Notes under the pieces: model-generated
Database searches by the model: none
What the model was told of the DNA's origin: nothing
Seen by the model: only the letters and a program-made list of their open reading frames with translations
Assembly (NCBI GenBank): GCA_028023455.1
Contig: JAQFVV010001064.1
Location: 1 to 64,000, forward strand
Direction of reading: 5' to 3'
Origin: Epiperipatus broadwayi
Lineage: Eukaryota; Onychophora; Udeonychophora; Euonychophora; Peripatidae
Length of the DNA: 64,000 nucleotides
Program-made: the position numbers and the translations under genes
In this document: one piece after another, positions 36,569-48,919 of the stretch
Layout: every line of letters begins with the position of its first letter
Position numbering within the stretch: position 1 is the stretch's first letter

Positions 36569-36889
36569 AGAGGTCTATCTACTTCCATACCTCCATACCT
36601 ACTCACCCAGCTATCTATGTACTTATCCATCCATCCACCAACACACCCACTCACCCACCCACCCATTCCAACCTACCCATGCACCCATCCACCAAACTAC
36701 CTACCAACCTATCTACCTACTTACCTATCTATCTATCTACTTACTTATCATCTATCAATCATCTATCAATATATCATCTATCTATCTACCTGCCTGCCTG
36801 CCTGCTCGCCCGCCTGCCCGCCCACCCACCCACCCACCTACCTACCCACCCATCCACCTACCCACCCATCTACCTCCCTCCCTCCCTCC

Positions 36890-36982
<93 letters not shown>

Positions 36983-37016
36983 CATCCATCCATCCATCCA
37001 TCTATCTATCTATGGA
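36569..37016. repeat. large compound tetranucleotide array
   Basis: CTAC/CCAC/CATC variants at about 36575-36885 lead into a near-pure CTAT array at about 36890-36980 and a CATC block at about 36981-37000. All three plus-strand frames are open (153-179 residues) and read as IYLS/HPPT tetrapeptide repeats, which is the expected translation of a 4-nt repeat and not evidence for a gene. Confidence 0.95.
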
Positions 37017-37019
37017 CTA

Positions 37020-38405
37020 CCATTAAACTACAATTCTTAAATTCAGTGCTTCCTTTTGGACTTATACTTTTTTTTTAGTTTTCAACAATAAACATTTTTA
37101 TTATTATTATAAACTCAAATTCTAATTACTTTTTTTTTTAAAAAAAACCCATTAATTTTAATATATGTAGTTTATACTTACTAAAATGCTTTTTAATTAT
37201 AATTATAATAGATCAATGTTGATGAAATTAAAGCAGAAGATACAGCAAAATTCTCATCGAGCTATATATAAATTAATGCAAACTTAATGAAAAATGTACA
37301 GAATAGACTCATCAGTAATTTTTTGGACTATTTTTAAGCATTCAATTTATTGACATTTTATGACACAGAACACGAATTCTGTATATTAATATGATTTCAG
37401 TACGACCATTTATTGATAAGTTTTTTTATATATAGCTTGTTGAGGGTTTACAATAACTTTCACTTTAATTTTATCTAAGTTGAAGCATTATTAATTACAT
37501 TTATATTTATTAACTAATGTTTCATTTAATATTCAGGAGATGTTAAAAATGAGACATTGCCTTTATCCGCTGATTGATAATAATGATTTTAGAAGGACTT
37601 GTGAATTAATGCTCTACATTAGTAACACGTCAATAAATTAAATGCTCAAATAGGATTCGATCTAAAGAACAGGTGGAACCACTCTGTACTCTTTTTATTT
37701 ATTGACAGATTTGTATTCGTTTATATATAACTCGCTGGGGTTTACAGTAGCTCCTGCTTTAATTTGAAATACAATACTTTTTGTAAAATGGAAAAAAGTA
37801 TTTATTAATAGCAATATAAAACCTTACAATACAGAATCCGATCAAATGCAGTAATTAAAATCACAAATTAAAACAATAGTTAAAAATTCTGTACAAATAA
37901 TAGACGTTTTTGAACGAATGCATTCAGATTTCTAGTACACAAAGTCAAAAATTATGTACACCCTGGTGGTAGAAATTATTTTAATCAACTTTCAAAAAAA
38001 AAGCATACACACAATTTATTTAACATTAATTTCTGCTTTTTAATACATTTTGTCCATTTGTCAACAAGCCTTTATATTCCCTAATAAATAATATTTTAGG
38101 CTGAGCTGAGTGCCATAAACACACTATAGACTTCACCTCTTTATCACACATATATCTTTATCCTTGTAGAACTTCATTCAGTATCATAACTATGAATCTG
38201 TCTTCTTATAATGATTTTACTTGTCTTAAAGCATTGTTTCAAAATTTCTTTGCAGATATCCAAATGATTACAATTGTACTATTCCTTGACTTATTTGGGT
38301 ATGCATTGCTGAGTATCCCAGGGATATTTCAAAATACCAATTGGGTCACATCCATAATAAACAAACAACAATAACACAGTTAAATCTTAATGAAAGTTTA
38401 CTTAC
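37020..38405. other. AT-rich stretch with a diverged ~70-bp direct repeat
   Basis: About 37407-37475 and 37696-37764 share the order ATTTATTGA, TATATA, GCT..TTGAGGGTTTACA/GCTGGGGTTTACA, CTTTAATTT. They are spaced about 290 nt apart, suggesting an old tandem duplication. No gene. Confidence 0.5.
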
Positions 38406-38407
38406 TC

Positions 38408-38571
<164 letters not shown>

Positions 38572-38935
38572 TCTTCTGAGAAGATAATGCATATTTGTAT
38601 ACATATTCAACAATGTACATGTAAATATTTCTATACTGACATGCTTCAACTGTTCATCTCTGTATTCATTTTACAGAACATCTTGAACCTACATACTTAT
38701 CTACATTTGTATATTTATATTGCATGACTTCTGCATAATCTGAATTAATTAGCATGTATTTAACAGAATTGAGCATATATTAAAATATGTAATATTTGTA
38801 GAATAAATATGGTGAGAGATGATTCATGCATGTGATGTGCAATAACATTTACACCAATAAATATTTTTATTTACAACAAATCAGTATATACAGTTGCATA
38901 TATCTGTACACTCACTGTATTGTAACATTTATTAC
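38572..38935 (-). repeat. repeat shared with 48543-48915; possible gypsy LTR remnant
   Basis: Colinear similarity with 48543-48915 includes AATCATCTTCTGAG, TTAATTAGCATGTATTTAACA and the ATGGTGAGAGATGATTCAT block. It lies just past the integrase end of the minus-strand gypsy element, where the 3' LTR should be. On that strand its near edge reads TGTTACAATAC, an acceptable LTR start. LTR identity is inference; the second copy would then be a solo LTR. Confidence 0.4.
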
Positions 38936-39299
38936 ATAAAATAATCTTGCAGTCTTATAGATTTCATACAAACTTGAATAGGTCTAAACAGAGGTAATTT
39001 TTTTCTCTTTTTGTTTGGTAGTTTTCCCTTCTTCCAATTTAGATTGTCTGGAAGAGGAGGAATCTACTACTGTTAAAGTCTCTAACTCATCAGATGAGTC
39101 ATTCTTTTCAAATAAATCCACATTAATTACATGCAACTTACTAGTCAAGTCTAAATTTTATGACTATAGCACTGCATCTGTACCATTATTCCGTTTTATG
39201 GAAGTCCTAATTCTATTAAACATAAAACTGACTTTAAAATTTATTTCCTCTAATAACTAGGATAATGAATTATTATGTGCTTTATATTTCTTTCTATTG

Positions 39300-39920
39300 G
39301 TCTACCATTAAAAGTCTGCACTTTTTGTAATTGCTTTGATATAATTCTAGTTATTACTCCAAGAAACTATTTTAGTTTCAAAACATTCCAAATCCAAAGA
39401 GTATCATCCATTTTATAATTTTCTTCATTCACATAGCTTTGCCTTGATGGACTATTAGTAGGCATTAGCACTGATACATTTATTTGGAATTTCTGATGCA
39501 TTAACATTTCAGCTTACTGTCCTTTTTGTAGACATACAAAGGATGACATTTGATAAAAGAGCGTGAGTTAAAGCTTCACTGACATCTTTGGACAAAGTCT
39601 TATTTAACACATTTTTATAATGTTGCATATGTTTCTCCACTAGGAAATTAGATTTTATGTGATACACTGATGTCAATATATGACACACATCTCATTAATA
39701 GCTAAAAGTCTTTGTATAGCATGGATGCAAAAACAGCTCCATTATTGAAGGTTATAGTTTCAGGGTATCCATGATATGTGAATATTTTGCTCAAAGCTTT
39801 TATACTTTTATATTATGCTAACTTAGATCTCTAAGTATCAAGTAAATGTTGTTCTCAAATGGACCAGTAAATCTAATTGGAGTTTCTGCTATTAAATTGC
39901 TTAAGTCCAGGTAATTATTT
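39300..39920 (-). pseudogene. gypsy integrase core, inactivated
   Basis: Readable in pieces: RFTGPFENNIYLILRDLS (start of the core; the usual HxDF-type aspartate is replaced, reading IRFTG), FTYHGYPETITFNNGAVFAS (family pattern PE.i.SDNG..F.S; the second catalytic Asp is Asn), then HIKSNFLVEKHMQHYKNVL, which retains the catalytic Glu helix. Several stops interrupt it. Two of three DDE residues are lost, so it cannot integrate DNA. Confidence 0.8.
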
Positions 39921-40084
39921 TTTAGTAGCATCTTAGCAGTAGACTTATGTGTTTATACCATCTCTTGACTCTTTGCATTAATCTCTCTTCTGTGTGTGTT
40001 TTAAAGTACATTAATGCTAACGTAAACAACAGTGAATGTCTAACTCAGAATTCAGTATTTAGTTGTATGTTTCAACTATGTTAA

Positions 40085-40350
40085 TCTGAAATCCCAATGG
40101 TCCAAACCAATTCCTACCTAAAATGGGAATAAGGTGTCACTTCACAGTGTAAACTGGTAGTAATTTTCATTTAGACTTCAGCTTGACATATTACCATTAC
40201 TTTTCTATGTATTTCAATTTTATTGCCATTCACATCAGTGATTATAACCTCCACTTTCTCAGTAATAATGCTTGTATTTTTTGTTCATTATTTTGTGAGA
40301 TCAAAAACAACTCTACACCACTATCAATTTCCATATTGATTTTTTTCCCA
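40085..40350 (-). pseudogene. retropepsin-like protease of the gypsy element
   Basis: INMEIDSGVELFLISQNN at about 40345-40285 holds the aspartic protease D-S-G triad. The C-terminal ILGRNWFGPLGFQI at about 40127-40085 matches the conserved LLGR.WL region of gypsy proteases. The pieces are in different frames, so the protein is broken. Enzyme role in the family: cleavage of the Gag-Pol polyprotein in the particle. Confidence 0.8.
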
Positions 40351-40392
40351 TGAATACATAAGTTCAAAAAAAGTGTTTACTGTCCATGTCAT

Positions 40393-40665
40393 TTATTGTT
40401 TTATCATCGGTTTTATTTTAGCTCCTCTCTGTGATTTGAAATCCATGCACAAATCCCATTTGCTATTTTTATCATTTGCATGAGAAACATCTAAGTTTTT
40501 AGTTTGCCTATGTGGAAGACATCTTTTACATTTAACTCTACAGGTTTTCCTCAAATAACCCTTTTCACAACAAAAGTGGCATATAGAGACTTTTGTAGGA
40601 CTTTTCAATTGGTAGTATTTATTGTAATTGTAATTGCTGTGTTGAAATTCTGCATTATTTTCCAT
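40393..40665 (-). pseudogene. gypsy Gag C-terminus / nucleocapsid zinc knuckle
   Basis: A 90-residue open segment. Residues 29-42 (CHFCCEKGYLRKTC) fit C-x2-C-x4-x-x4-C, with Tyr where the zinc-binding His should be. CKRC follows a few residues later and may be the start of a second, incomplete knuckle. The upstream frame continues beyond the ATG with Gag-like sequence after a frameshift, so the ATG is not the natural start. In the family this domain binds element RNA. Confidence 0.75.
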
Positions 40666-41336
40666 AACTAATTCATAGGATTATGCATGAACCGGCTGCT
40701 TATATGTCAGCATTGACTTGCCAATGATAACTTTCAATAGCTTGTTGTTGGTCATTCCCCATAACAATTGATCAAAGAGCATGTAGTCGAACATGGCACT
40801 ATAATTTCACTCTTTTATTAATCCTCACAGTGCTGTACCACATTCCTAATATATCTCATTTGGTGTTTGTTTCAACCCAAGAATAATACCCATTTCAATA
40901 TTATCAGTTGAAACAGTGCAATTAATTTCTATTTCAGCATCGGGTATGCTACTTCTTCCAGAAATTTCAATTTGAAAAGTCTCTTCACTACTTACAACAT
41001 GTCCTTGCCAACAGACACATTAGCATTGCTACATTTATCTTGTCTTCTATCTTGTTTATCAGTATATACTTCTCTACACTCTACATAGATTGTTGACACA
41101 AAATTCTTTATATTATTATTTTGGAAACTATTGTATCGGGGTTTATCTATTTTATTCACAAAGACCTTGCAAAGCTTTCAATCATTAACTGTGCAACAGA
41201 AGTTATTTCTACTGATTCTGACAATGCCTAAAACAATCTACTGTTATAGGTTTTTCTGTTGTCTGCATTAATCTGAATCACATTCATAATAAAATACAAA
41301 ACACAGTTTAATTTAATGAGTTTATTTACTAATTAT

Positions 41337-41373
41337 ATATATATATATATATATAATATAGTAAATAAATAAT

Positions 41374-41412
<39 letters not shown>
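41337..41412. repeat. (TA)n tract at the LINE 3' end
   Basis: Two TA tracts separated by a short spacer. They adjoin the LINE 3' terminus on the minus strand, so they may derive from the element's short-repeat tail. The minus-strand RT frame reads through as an Ile-Tyr repeat. Confidence 0.9.
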
Positions 41413-41414
<2 letters not shown>

Positions 41415-43238
41415 TCATTATCAATCCACTGCAGGATGAAGGTCTCTCCAAGTTTAATCCATCTTCTCCGATCTTTAGCTTCTCTTCTCCACATCACTCC
41501 TGCACACTTTCTTATTTCATTCATCCATCTCACATGTGGTCTCTTTCTGGGTCTTTTACAATCTCTTAGAATCCAGGTCAGTCGTTTATGATCTCTTCTT
41601 GTTACTCCCAACATACATCTCTCCATACTTCTTTGAGTGGTCCGAAGTCTCTGAATTGCTCTTCTATTAAGTGTCCAAGTCTCAGATCCATAAGTAAGAA
41701 CTGGTAAAATACATTTGTTAAAAACCTTCCTTCTCAAACACATAGGCATATTTCCTTTTAGTATCAAGTTATTTCTACCAAAAGCACTCCAACCTAGTTT
41801 AATTCTATGATTAATTTTCTCCATTATGTTTCCATCTGTATTAATAATCTGACCAAGGTATTTGTAACTGTTAACTTCTTCTAATTCATCATAATCAATC
41901 TTTATTTTCATATTTTGAGCAAATCGATTAAACATTACTTTAGTCTTTTTAACATTTATCTTTAGTCCTACTTTCCTACTTTCATCTGATAATTCCTGCA
42001 ACATTTCCTGCAGATCTGAAGCATTATTTGCAAAAACAACTACATCATCTGTGAAATCTAAATGACTTAAATAATCACCATTTACTTTCACTCCTTTAGT
42101 TTCCCATTTTAATCCACAAAATACTTCATGCAGCACTGCTGTAAAAAGTTTTGGAGATATGGAGTCACCTTGTCTTACACCTTTCTCAATGTTGACTTTC
42201 CCACTGTCATTATGTAATCTAATTGTTGCTGTTGCATTTTTATAAAAATTCTTTAAAATATGACAATATCCTGGATCTATACCTTGATGACATCAATGCT
42301 TTAATCACTGAAGAAATGTTTATAGAATCAAATGCCTTTTCATAATCTACAAGTCCTAAGCATAATGGCAACTCATATTCATTTGTCCTTTCTATAACTT
42401 CTCTCAATACCTGGATATGATCTACTGTACTAAAACCACTTTTAAATCCGGCTTGTTGTCTTGGTTGGTGGAAATCCAATGTTCTCTGTAGACGAGTAGT
42501 AATTATCTTGGTAAAAATTTTATATAAAACTAATAAAAGTCTGATAGGTCTGTAATTTCTAATATCTTCTTTATCACCTTTTTTAAATATTAATATTATT
42601 ACTGCATTCTTCCAATCATCTGGTACATCTTTATCATTTAAAGATTTGGTATATAACTTTGCTAAAATTTTTTCTATTTCTTCACCTGCTTCTTTTAATA
42701 TATCAATTATAATTCCATCATTACCTGGAGCCTTTCCTTTCTTCATACATTTAATTGCATGTCTCACTTCTTCATTTAAAATTCTGGGCAATTTGGAAGA
42801 TGTAATAGATATAGGAGGTACTTGTTCTTTATTACTATATAATTCTTGATAAAAATCTTCTACCAATTTCATGATGTCATCTCTCTTTTTAGTAATAATT
42901 CCATCTTTTTTTCTTATTGCAGATATAAATTTCCTACCAATACCAAAATGTTGTTTTACATGCTTAAGACTTTTATTTTCTTCTACAGCTTTCCTTGCTA
43001 GTTCACAGTTATACTTTCTTATATCATTGTCAACTCTTTTCCACACCATTTTACAAAATTCGAGATATTCAATTCTTTTTAATGCATCATTTTTGTATAT
43101 CTTTATATTCCTTCTTTTCTTCATAAATCCTCTAGTCTCAGTAGAAATTTTATTGGTCAGTTGCTGTTTCTTTCTACCAGCTATCTTTGTTGCAGTTTTC
43201 AAAAGTGTATCAGTTATTTTCATATTAATTTCATTCAA
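41413..43238 (-). pseudogene. LINE reverse transcriptase domain
   Basis: Two frames. 43238-42240 (332 residues) carries the N-terminal linker and RT motifs: AIKCMKKGKAPGNDGI, DDWKNAVIILIFKKGDK, NYRPIRLL and GLVDYEKAFDSI (motif A with its Asp). A frameshift follows. 42136-41413 carries LDFTDDVVVFANN (motif C; DD retained, FADD changed to FTDD), ELSDESRKVGLKINVKKTKV (D), YKYLGQIINTDG (E), VLTYGSETWTLNRRAIQ (thumb) and the C-terminal WIKLGETFILQWIDND. After RRDHK about 40 residues present in copy 2 are missing, an internal deletion ending in TWILRDC. Motif B lies between the two frames. Confidence 0.92.
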
Positions 43239-43406
43239 ATCTGAATCATGTTCAAAATCTACTAATACTTGAAACCTATTTGTAAGTTATAATTTAAATT
43301 CATTAGAATGTTTCTGAAGATTAGGAATATCAACTGTAAATATTGTTTTTCTTAATAATTTTTGTCTCTCTAGTTTTACATTAACACGTATCTTACACTT
43401 TACTAA

Positions 43407-44110
43407 TCAATGATCACTTCCTGTGTTAAATTTATTAAGAACATTACAATCTTGAAATATATATTTCCTGTTAGTCAAAATATAGTCCAATTCTGCTGTA
43501 CCTTCATTTGGATGCTTCCATGTCCATTTCCTTTTAACATTTTTCTCAAAAAAAGAATTCATAATATAAAGTTTTTCTTTTTCTGCAAACTCCACAAGTC
43601 TATGTCCTCTCTCATTTCTATTATCATGACCAAAATTACCCACAGCACTTTCATCTTTCATTTTTTTACCAATTCTAGCATTAAAGTCTCCCATAACAAT
43701 TTTAAAATGGTGTTTACTCTGATCAAAAGCCTTTTGTACATCCATATAAAATTCTTCTACTACTTCATCACTATCAGAACTTGTTGGGGCATAAACCTGA
43801 ATTATCTGCATTTGGTATCTGCTATTAAGTTGTATAACTAATCTTGCCACTCTGTCCGATACACCATCAATCTCCACAATATTGTTCTTCCACTTTTTAT
43901 TTATAATGAATCCTACTCCACTTGTATTTCCAATATTTGTGCCTTTATAATAGAGTATATGTCCACTTTTTAAATCAATTGTCTCTTCACCTTTTCTTCT
44001 AACTTCACAAAGTCCAATAATGTCCCATTTAATCTAAGAGAGTTCTTCTTCTAATTTCTTGCAATCTTCCTTCACTTGAAAGTGATCTGCAGTTGTAAGT
44101 ACCTAAATAA
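43407..44110 (-). pseudogene. LINE APE-type endonuclease domain
   Basis: Order on the minus strand: TYNCRSLSSEGRL near 44105 (conserved Asn), a frameshift and stop near 44035, then IIGLCEVRRKGEE (catalytic Glu), SGVGFIINKKWK, the open frame at 43877-43407 with IIQVYAPTSSDSDE, IVMGDFNARIG (GDFNA with Asp and Asn), TAELDYIL and the final SDH at its end. All main active-site residues of an AP-endonuclease fold are visible. The frame shows one in-frame stop immediately after SDH and the frameshift noted above. Role: nicks target DNA for target-primed reverse transcription. Confidence 0.88.
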
Positions 44111-44577
44111 AAAGTTGTCATCAAATGGCAGCCCGGGTCCGCAATCAGGGGATTCTTAGCACCCTCCACCTTCGGCCACCAACCGCTGCCTTGGTTGGTG
44201 ACTTTACAGCCTCCTGGGAATAAGGGCCATGCTTTATTTTTGTCTGTCATAATTGTATATATGTATTGAGAAAATATTTATCCTTTACACAAACATTCAT
44301 TCTGCCTTATCAGGCACTGAGAAGAAAGACCATGGTATTTCTTGATCTTAAACTCAGAGGTAAAAAGCCAATAAACTCACCACGCTGGCTAATGCGTGTT
44401 GGTGAGCAGCCCATCCATGTTCGTATACTATATGAATAATCACATAGTAATAACAGCTGCAACGACAAGAATGTATGGAGTGGACATTAGGAATTTGCCC
44501 TGCTCGGTTCCTTTAAGGCCTCCAAGAGGAATCAAAGGGTCTCCTGTCAGTTAATAGCAAAACTCCTTTCTGCAGCC

Positions 44578-47205
44578 ATATATATATATATATATATATT
44601 GTAACTTGTAACTATTAAAGTGACTCAAAAGATATGTAGCTTAAATTTTATTTGTAACTAAATTGAAAGATGATCAAACGATCCAAATGTATTAAATAAT
44701 TAAGAAAAGATTCAAATATAAATATTTATCTTAATAAACGAAAAGAAATTGTAGCTTTTATTTTATATGAAAGAGAAAAGAATTGTAATATATATCAAAG
44801 AGCAAAGAATTGTATATGCAACTTGCTGAGCATAAGCCACTAAATAAATAAACGAAATCAACATTGTAATTAAATAAACATGTTCAATAAGTAGTCTTTA
44901 GAAATATTAATTCAAACAAGTTGTAAATAAATTTAATGAAACTGATCAGAATTTATTTAAACTTATATTAACATGAGCATAAGCTATATAACAAAAGATC
45001 AGACTGAGTTATCAATCATATTAAGGGTCATTGGATTAAATGAAACATACTCCTGGATAGTAGCTATATAGCCACAAGGTCATAAATATTAAAATGATAA
45101 GTAGCAATAAATTAAACATATTTCTATAATTAGATTTCTCAAGATATCACAATATCAATAATTATAAACAAATCATTAATAACAATTATTATAACTCAGG
45201 TATATGGAAATCAAGTGAGTGAGTACACTAGTAACTCAATAAAATATCTTCTCAGGTATACAGACAGTAGATTTTATCCACTTTCATTTCTTGGTTGGAT
45301 CTCAAGTGAATGTCTAAATGAACAACAAGTGAATATAGTCTATCCGGGCGCCACTAGGTTAGCTGGACCTAGACAAAGTTATATTTATAATTTTTTCACA
45401 TGTACCAGGTTTGAATCTCTTTGGTACCTTATTTCTTACAAAATGTATGATTTTGATTTTAGACCCCTAGCACTGTATGCACTAATATTTAAGTAAACAC
45501 CTAGGTAACCTAAAACATCTTTAAACTGAAGTGGAATTCATTAGACATAAATCATTTCTTAGACCTTAGCATAACAAATGTGTTTCAATATTTTTTTATA
45601 AGTTTTACTAGCTCATATTACTATTAATTTAGGATGGTGATTCACTCATCCTTGCATGAAATAGATGATGGGACGGTGGTTATAATAGTACTAAGAAATC
45701 ACTAAATACTATGAAATCAATATTTATTTATGGCCTTTAAACATTTAAACAGCTCATTAATTAAAATGTTGATGATGATGATGATGATGATAATGATAGC
45801 AATATGACAATGGTTTCGACCACAGCTTTAGGACTAAGCCTAAACATAAAACCTAATTTTTATAAAGAAATTCATAATTATTGTTAATCTTAGCATATTT
45901 AATCATATCTTAAACAACTAATATTCAACCATTGACGATGAATGATCACACTTGATAAAGACTACTCTTAATGAAATATATATGCCTCATTTAATAACAC
46001 AAACTAATATTTATTACTGCATTTCTAACATATACATAAAAATTTCTATATTTACATGAAAATTTATATTAATAATAACAACAATAATCATAATCGACTG
46101 TTTTAAAATCATAACATTAAATTTTAAATTCTTCCCCCTTTCCCGTAAATGTATTTCAAAAGTAAATAGTCAAAATAAAAGTCATAGATCAATTCATAGA
46201 TCACGCAATCCTCACTGTTTATTTCAAAAGTATATTGTATTAAATTGGGTAAATTGTTAAAATGTTCCATCCACAAGAAAAGTATTTCATAAAAAAAAAA
46301 TATTCACTCATTGGACACATACTTTATAAATCTAACATGTAAGTAGTAAAATGACAAAATAAATGTTAGTGAAATTGGAAAGAGCAAGTTTTAGAAACAA
46401 GTTTTAAATTATTTTCTCCCCCTTTCTTCTAAATGCTGACATGCTATATTTCCTAAAACAAAATAATCTAATATTTTAATACTACTTATTACTTCACATT
46501 CACTTGCAATTATACACAGATAAAAATATCATTATGTATGTGCGTGTTTTATCCCCATAATAACAAAAATATTATTTAAAACCAAAATAATAATACAAAA
46601 AAATATTTTACACATTAATATTTCATAACTGTAAATTACTAAACAAATAATATTGATACATTCAAAATCATTTATGAAGCTTAAAGTTATCATTAGTAAG
46701 AAATTCTTGGTTTTAATCGATCTGAATTGTCTTTAAAAGTTCTTTAAATCAAATATACCACTTTATTACTAAATTTTTATTAAGACTCTGATTTCATAAA
46801 GAAAATAGATATAAAAGGTCATATTACCGATCATTTGTTTTGTGGTGAACTTCCAAGTGCTCAAACTTATCTTGTATAATGTCTATATTTCTGCAGCTAC
46901 CATTTCCATTTTACTTTGGAACAATCTCTTTCTTGAGGTGTATAATTAGTTGATGATGATGATTCTATTGAGGTTATTTGCTTTAGTGGACAATTTGCAA
47001 ATCATTATATTAATTTTTCTTCTCTTCCTGTCAAGCATGATTCTTTTAGTGGATGAAATATAGCAGTTGTTTTCATGTTTATAAATTTCCTGGAGTCTAA
47101 ACTCAGTTACTGGAACAATTAATTGGACTTGATGATTTAATATTTATCAGTAGATTAATTCATCTTTCTGATCTCTTTCGAATGCAGGTGAATGTTTTTT
47201 TCTTT
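44578..47205. other. AT-rich stretch; (TA)n at 44578-44600
   Basis: A segment at 46168-46222 shares AGTCAAAATAAAAGTCATAG with 49996-50015 (part of the R2 neighbourhood). A (GAT)n run lies at about 45772-45795. Around 45345-45380 the DNA is GC-richer than its surroundings. No gene assigned. Confidence 0.5.
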
Positions 47206-47209
47206 CCAG

Positions 47210-47313
47210 CTAAAAACACCTTATTTCTCTGGTCAGTTGAAAGGTGTAGAATATTATTTTTCAGACAAGACATCTTTTCCTTCCTATATGATCTGTGGCT
47301 CCGCAATGGTCAG
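47210..47313 (+). other. candidate internal exon (104 nt)
   Basis: Preceded by a long pyrimidine tract ending TTTTTTTCTTTCCAG and followed by CAG/GTAAAAG, so both splice sites fit the consensus. The 104 nt are open in one frame from the first base: LKTPYFSGQLKGVEYYFSDK followed by TSFPSYMICGSAMV, ending in phase 2. The segment is less AT-rich than its surroundings. I do not recognise the peptide. A 104-nt open frame by itself is weak evidence; the coincidence with two good splice sites is what makes it worth recording. Confidence 0.25.
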
Positions 47314-47319
47314 GTAAAA

Positions 47320-48492
47320 GATGAGACATATATATAATTTTTCTACCCCGTCATTCTTATATTTTCAACATTCAAAACTTGATATAAAAAAAATGATTTT
47401 AAAAAAAAATTATCTAGCAGAACTAAAAATGTTTGTCTGCTTTAGTTTCAATAATTTTTAAAAAGTCTCTCTCACAATATATTATAATAACAATAATCTA
47501 ATAGCTCAACTGATTTTCCAGACTTCTTTTATATCTGATTTTTGAGTCAACTCACCCAATTAGAGTGATAGTGTGAATTGCTATTTTTGACCAACTCAAA
47601 AAAATCACACACCTGGTTTTCAGACACTTTTGTCTTAAAAAAAATAGACTTAATCCTTTTTCCTTTTTCATGTATATCTGTAATATCTAAAATTGGAGTT
47701 TCTTTCCTTTAATCTTAAGATGAGACAATTTCAAAATTAGAGTTCCCACCAAGCTTAAGCTCCCAAAATGACAACCAATCATTTACAAAAACAAAATTGC
47801 TACAAAAATAGATATCTGATTCAACAGATTTTCTCCCTTAACATAAAATGGTAAAAAAAAATAATTTGACAGGTTTAACCCTTCTTTTTCTTTCAATATT
47901 TAATAAATGTAAATTTCTGTATGTAATGTACACACATACTTTATCATTTTAAATCATTCATAAACTGACATTAAATAATATAATTGCTAGCTTAGTAATT
48001 ATAACCCTAATATTTAAAATCAAATCCTTAGCTTTTAAATCCCAATTACAAATATAGAAAAGCAAAATAGAGGTATAGAATGAAACATTAGAATTGATCA
48101 AGCATAGGTTAGTTTTAAAGAAAGTTAAAATGTTTAATATCTGAAATTTAATGATGGCTAACTAAATAGCTTTTATAACACACACTGCCCATACATATGC
48201 ATTATAACATTGCTTTTTAACAGAAAAATTAAATATTGAATAGTTTAAATGTGTGTATTACCTTTCTATCAACACACAAACAATATTAATTGTTGACCCA
48301 CTCTCTTTCTATCTAAAGCTTTTAGAACTGGACCTTGTAGGGTTTAAACTTGGATTCCCTACAATTTCCTTTTATATAAAAATGTGATGATGATTTTTGT
48401 TCATTTTCTCTCATGCACATTACTATAAATTTAGCCAATGACCAAATTGTAATGGCACAATATATATATATATATATATATATGTAATTGGA

Positions 48493-48523
<31 letters not shown>

Positions 48524-48540
48524 ACTGGATGAAAATTAAA
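47320..48540. other. AT-rich stretch; (TA)n at 48460-48522
   Basis: No gene recognised; two TA tracts separated by about 10 nt. Confidence 0.6.
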
Positions 48541-48542
48541 TG

Positions 48543-48915
48543 TTAATCTTCTGAGCAAAATAGTCTATAATTATAAAGCAGCTGTGACAATGTGTGTGTG
48601 TAAATATTTTCTATGCATTCACATTTAAACAATTTTTATCTCAATATCAATTTTACAGAGCTTCTTACACTCTTACACTCACCCACAACTATATCTGCAA
48701 TTTTATAGTGTGACCTGTATAATTTGGATTAATTAACATGCATTTAACAAGCACATACTAAAATATTAAAACTTTTTAGAGTGAATATAGTGAGGGATGA
48801 CTCATCCAAGCATTGTGAGGTAATAATTACACCAGTAAATATCTATAACTACATAAAAAACATACACAGATACATATATCCATGCAAATATTATATTATA
48901 ACACTGTAACCATTT
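48543..48915 (-). repeat. second copy of the 38.6-kb repeat (possible solo LTR)
   Basis: Colinear with 38572-38935, with moderate divergence. The edge corresponding to the LTR start reads TGGTTACAGTG on the minus strand against TGTTACAATAC in the other copy. No coding sequence beside it. Confidence 0.45.
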
Positions 48916-48919
48916 CACC

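Larger units (their letters stand above)
39020..41290 (-). mobile_element. gypsy (Ty3-type) LTR retrotransposon, reverse transcriptase deleted
   Basis: Minus-strand order is gag, zinc knuckle, protease, integrase. The gap between the protease end (about 40085) and integrase start (about 39920) leaves no room for RT and RNase H, so roughly 1.5-2 kb of coding sequence is missing. Gag-like text such as FDYMLFDQLLWGMTNNKL (about 40730-40790) precedes the knuckle. The gag side abuts a (TA)n tract and the neighbouring LINE, and no 5' LTR was found. All domains carry stops or lost key residues. Confidence 0.85.
41413..44570 (-). mobile_element. RTE-like LINE, nearly full length (~3.16 kb), decayed
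   Basis: Minus-strand element with a 5' leader (about 44570-44110), an APE-type endonuclease, an RT and a very short 3' end. The 3' end finishes at TGATAATGATGAT followed by TA repeats. Total length, endonuclease-RT layout and microsatellite-type tail agree with the RTE clade; the protein style resembles the 'craniofacial development protein 2-like' endonuclease-RT copies widely annotated in invertebrates. Three other copies are in the window (24.98, 19.29, 58.26 kb). A GC-rich block in the leader (about 44100-44250) stands out from the surrounding DNA. Confidence 0.9.

Noticed and set aside
36501-37078. Three overlapping plus-strand open frames of 153-179 residues (IYLS/HPPT repeats)
   Set aside because: They are the three translations of a tetranucleotide array; every frame is open for the same trivial reason.
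42646-43841. Plus-strand frames of 67, 133 and 143 residues
   Set aside because: They lie antisense to the LINE endonuclease and RT frames, which carry recognisable catalytic motifs on the minus strand.
45340-45365. Minus-strand TGGCGCCCGGATAG resembling a tRNA-Lys primer-binding site
   Set aside because: Only about 9 nt match well, and no LTR end with CA or paired LTR was found beside it.
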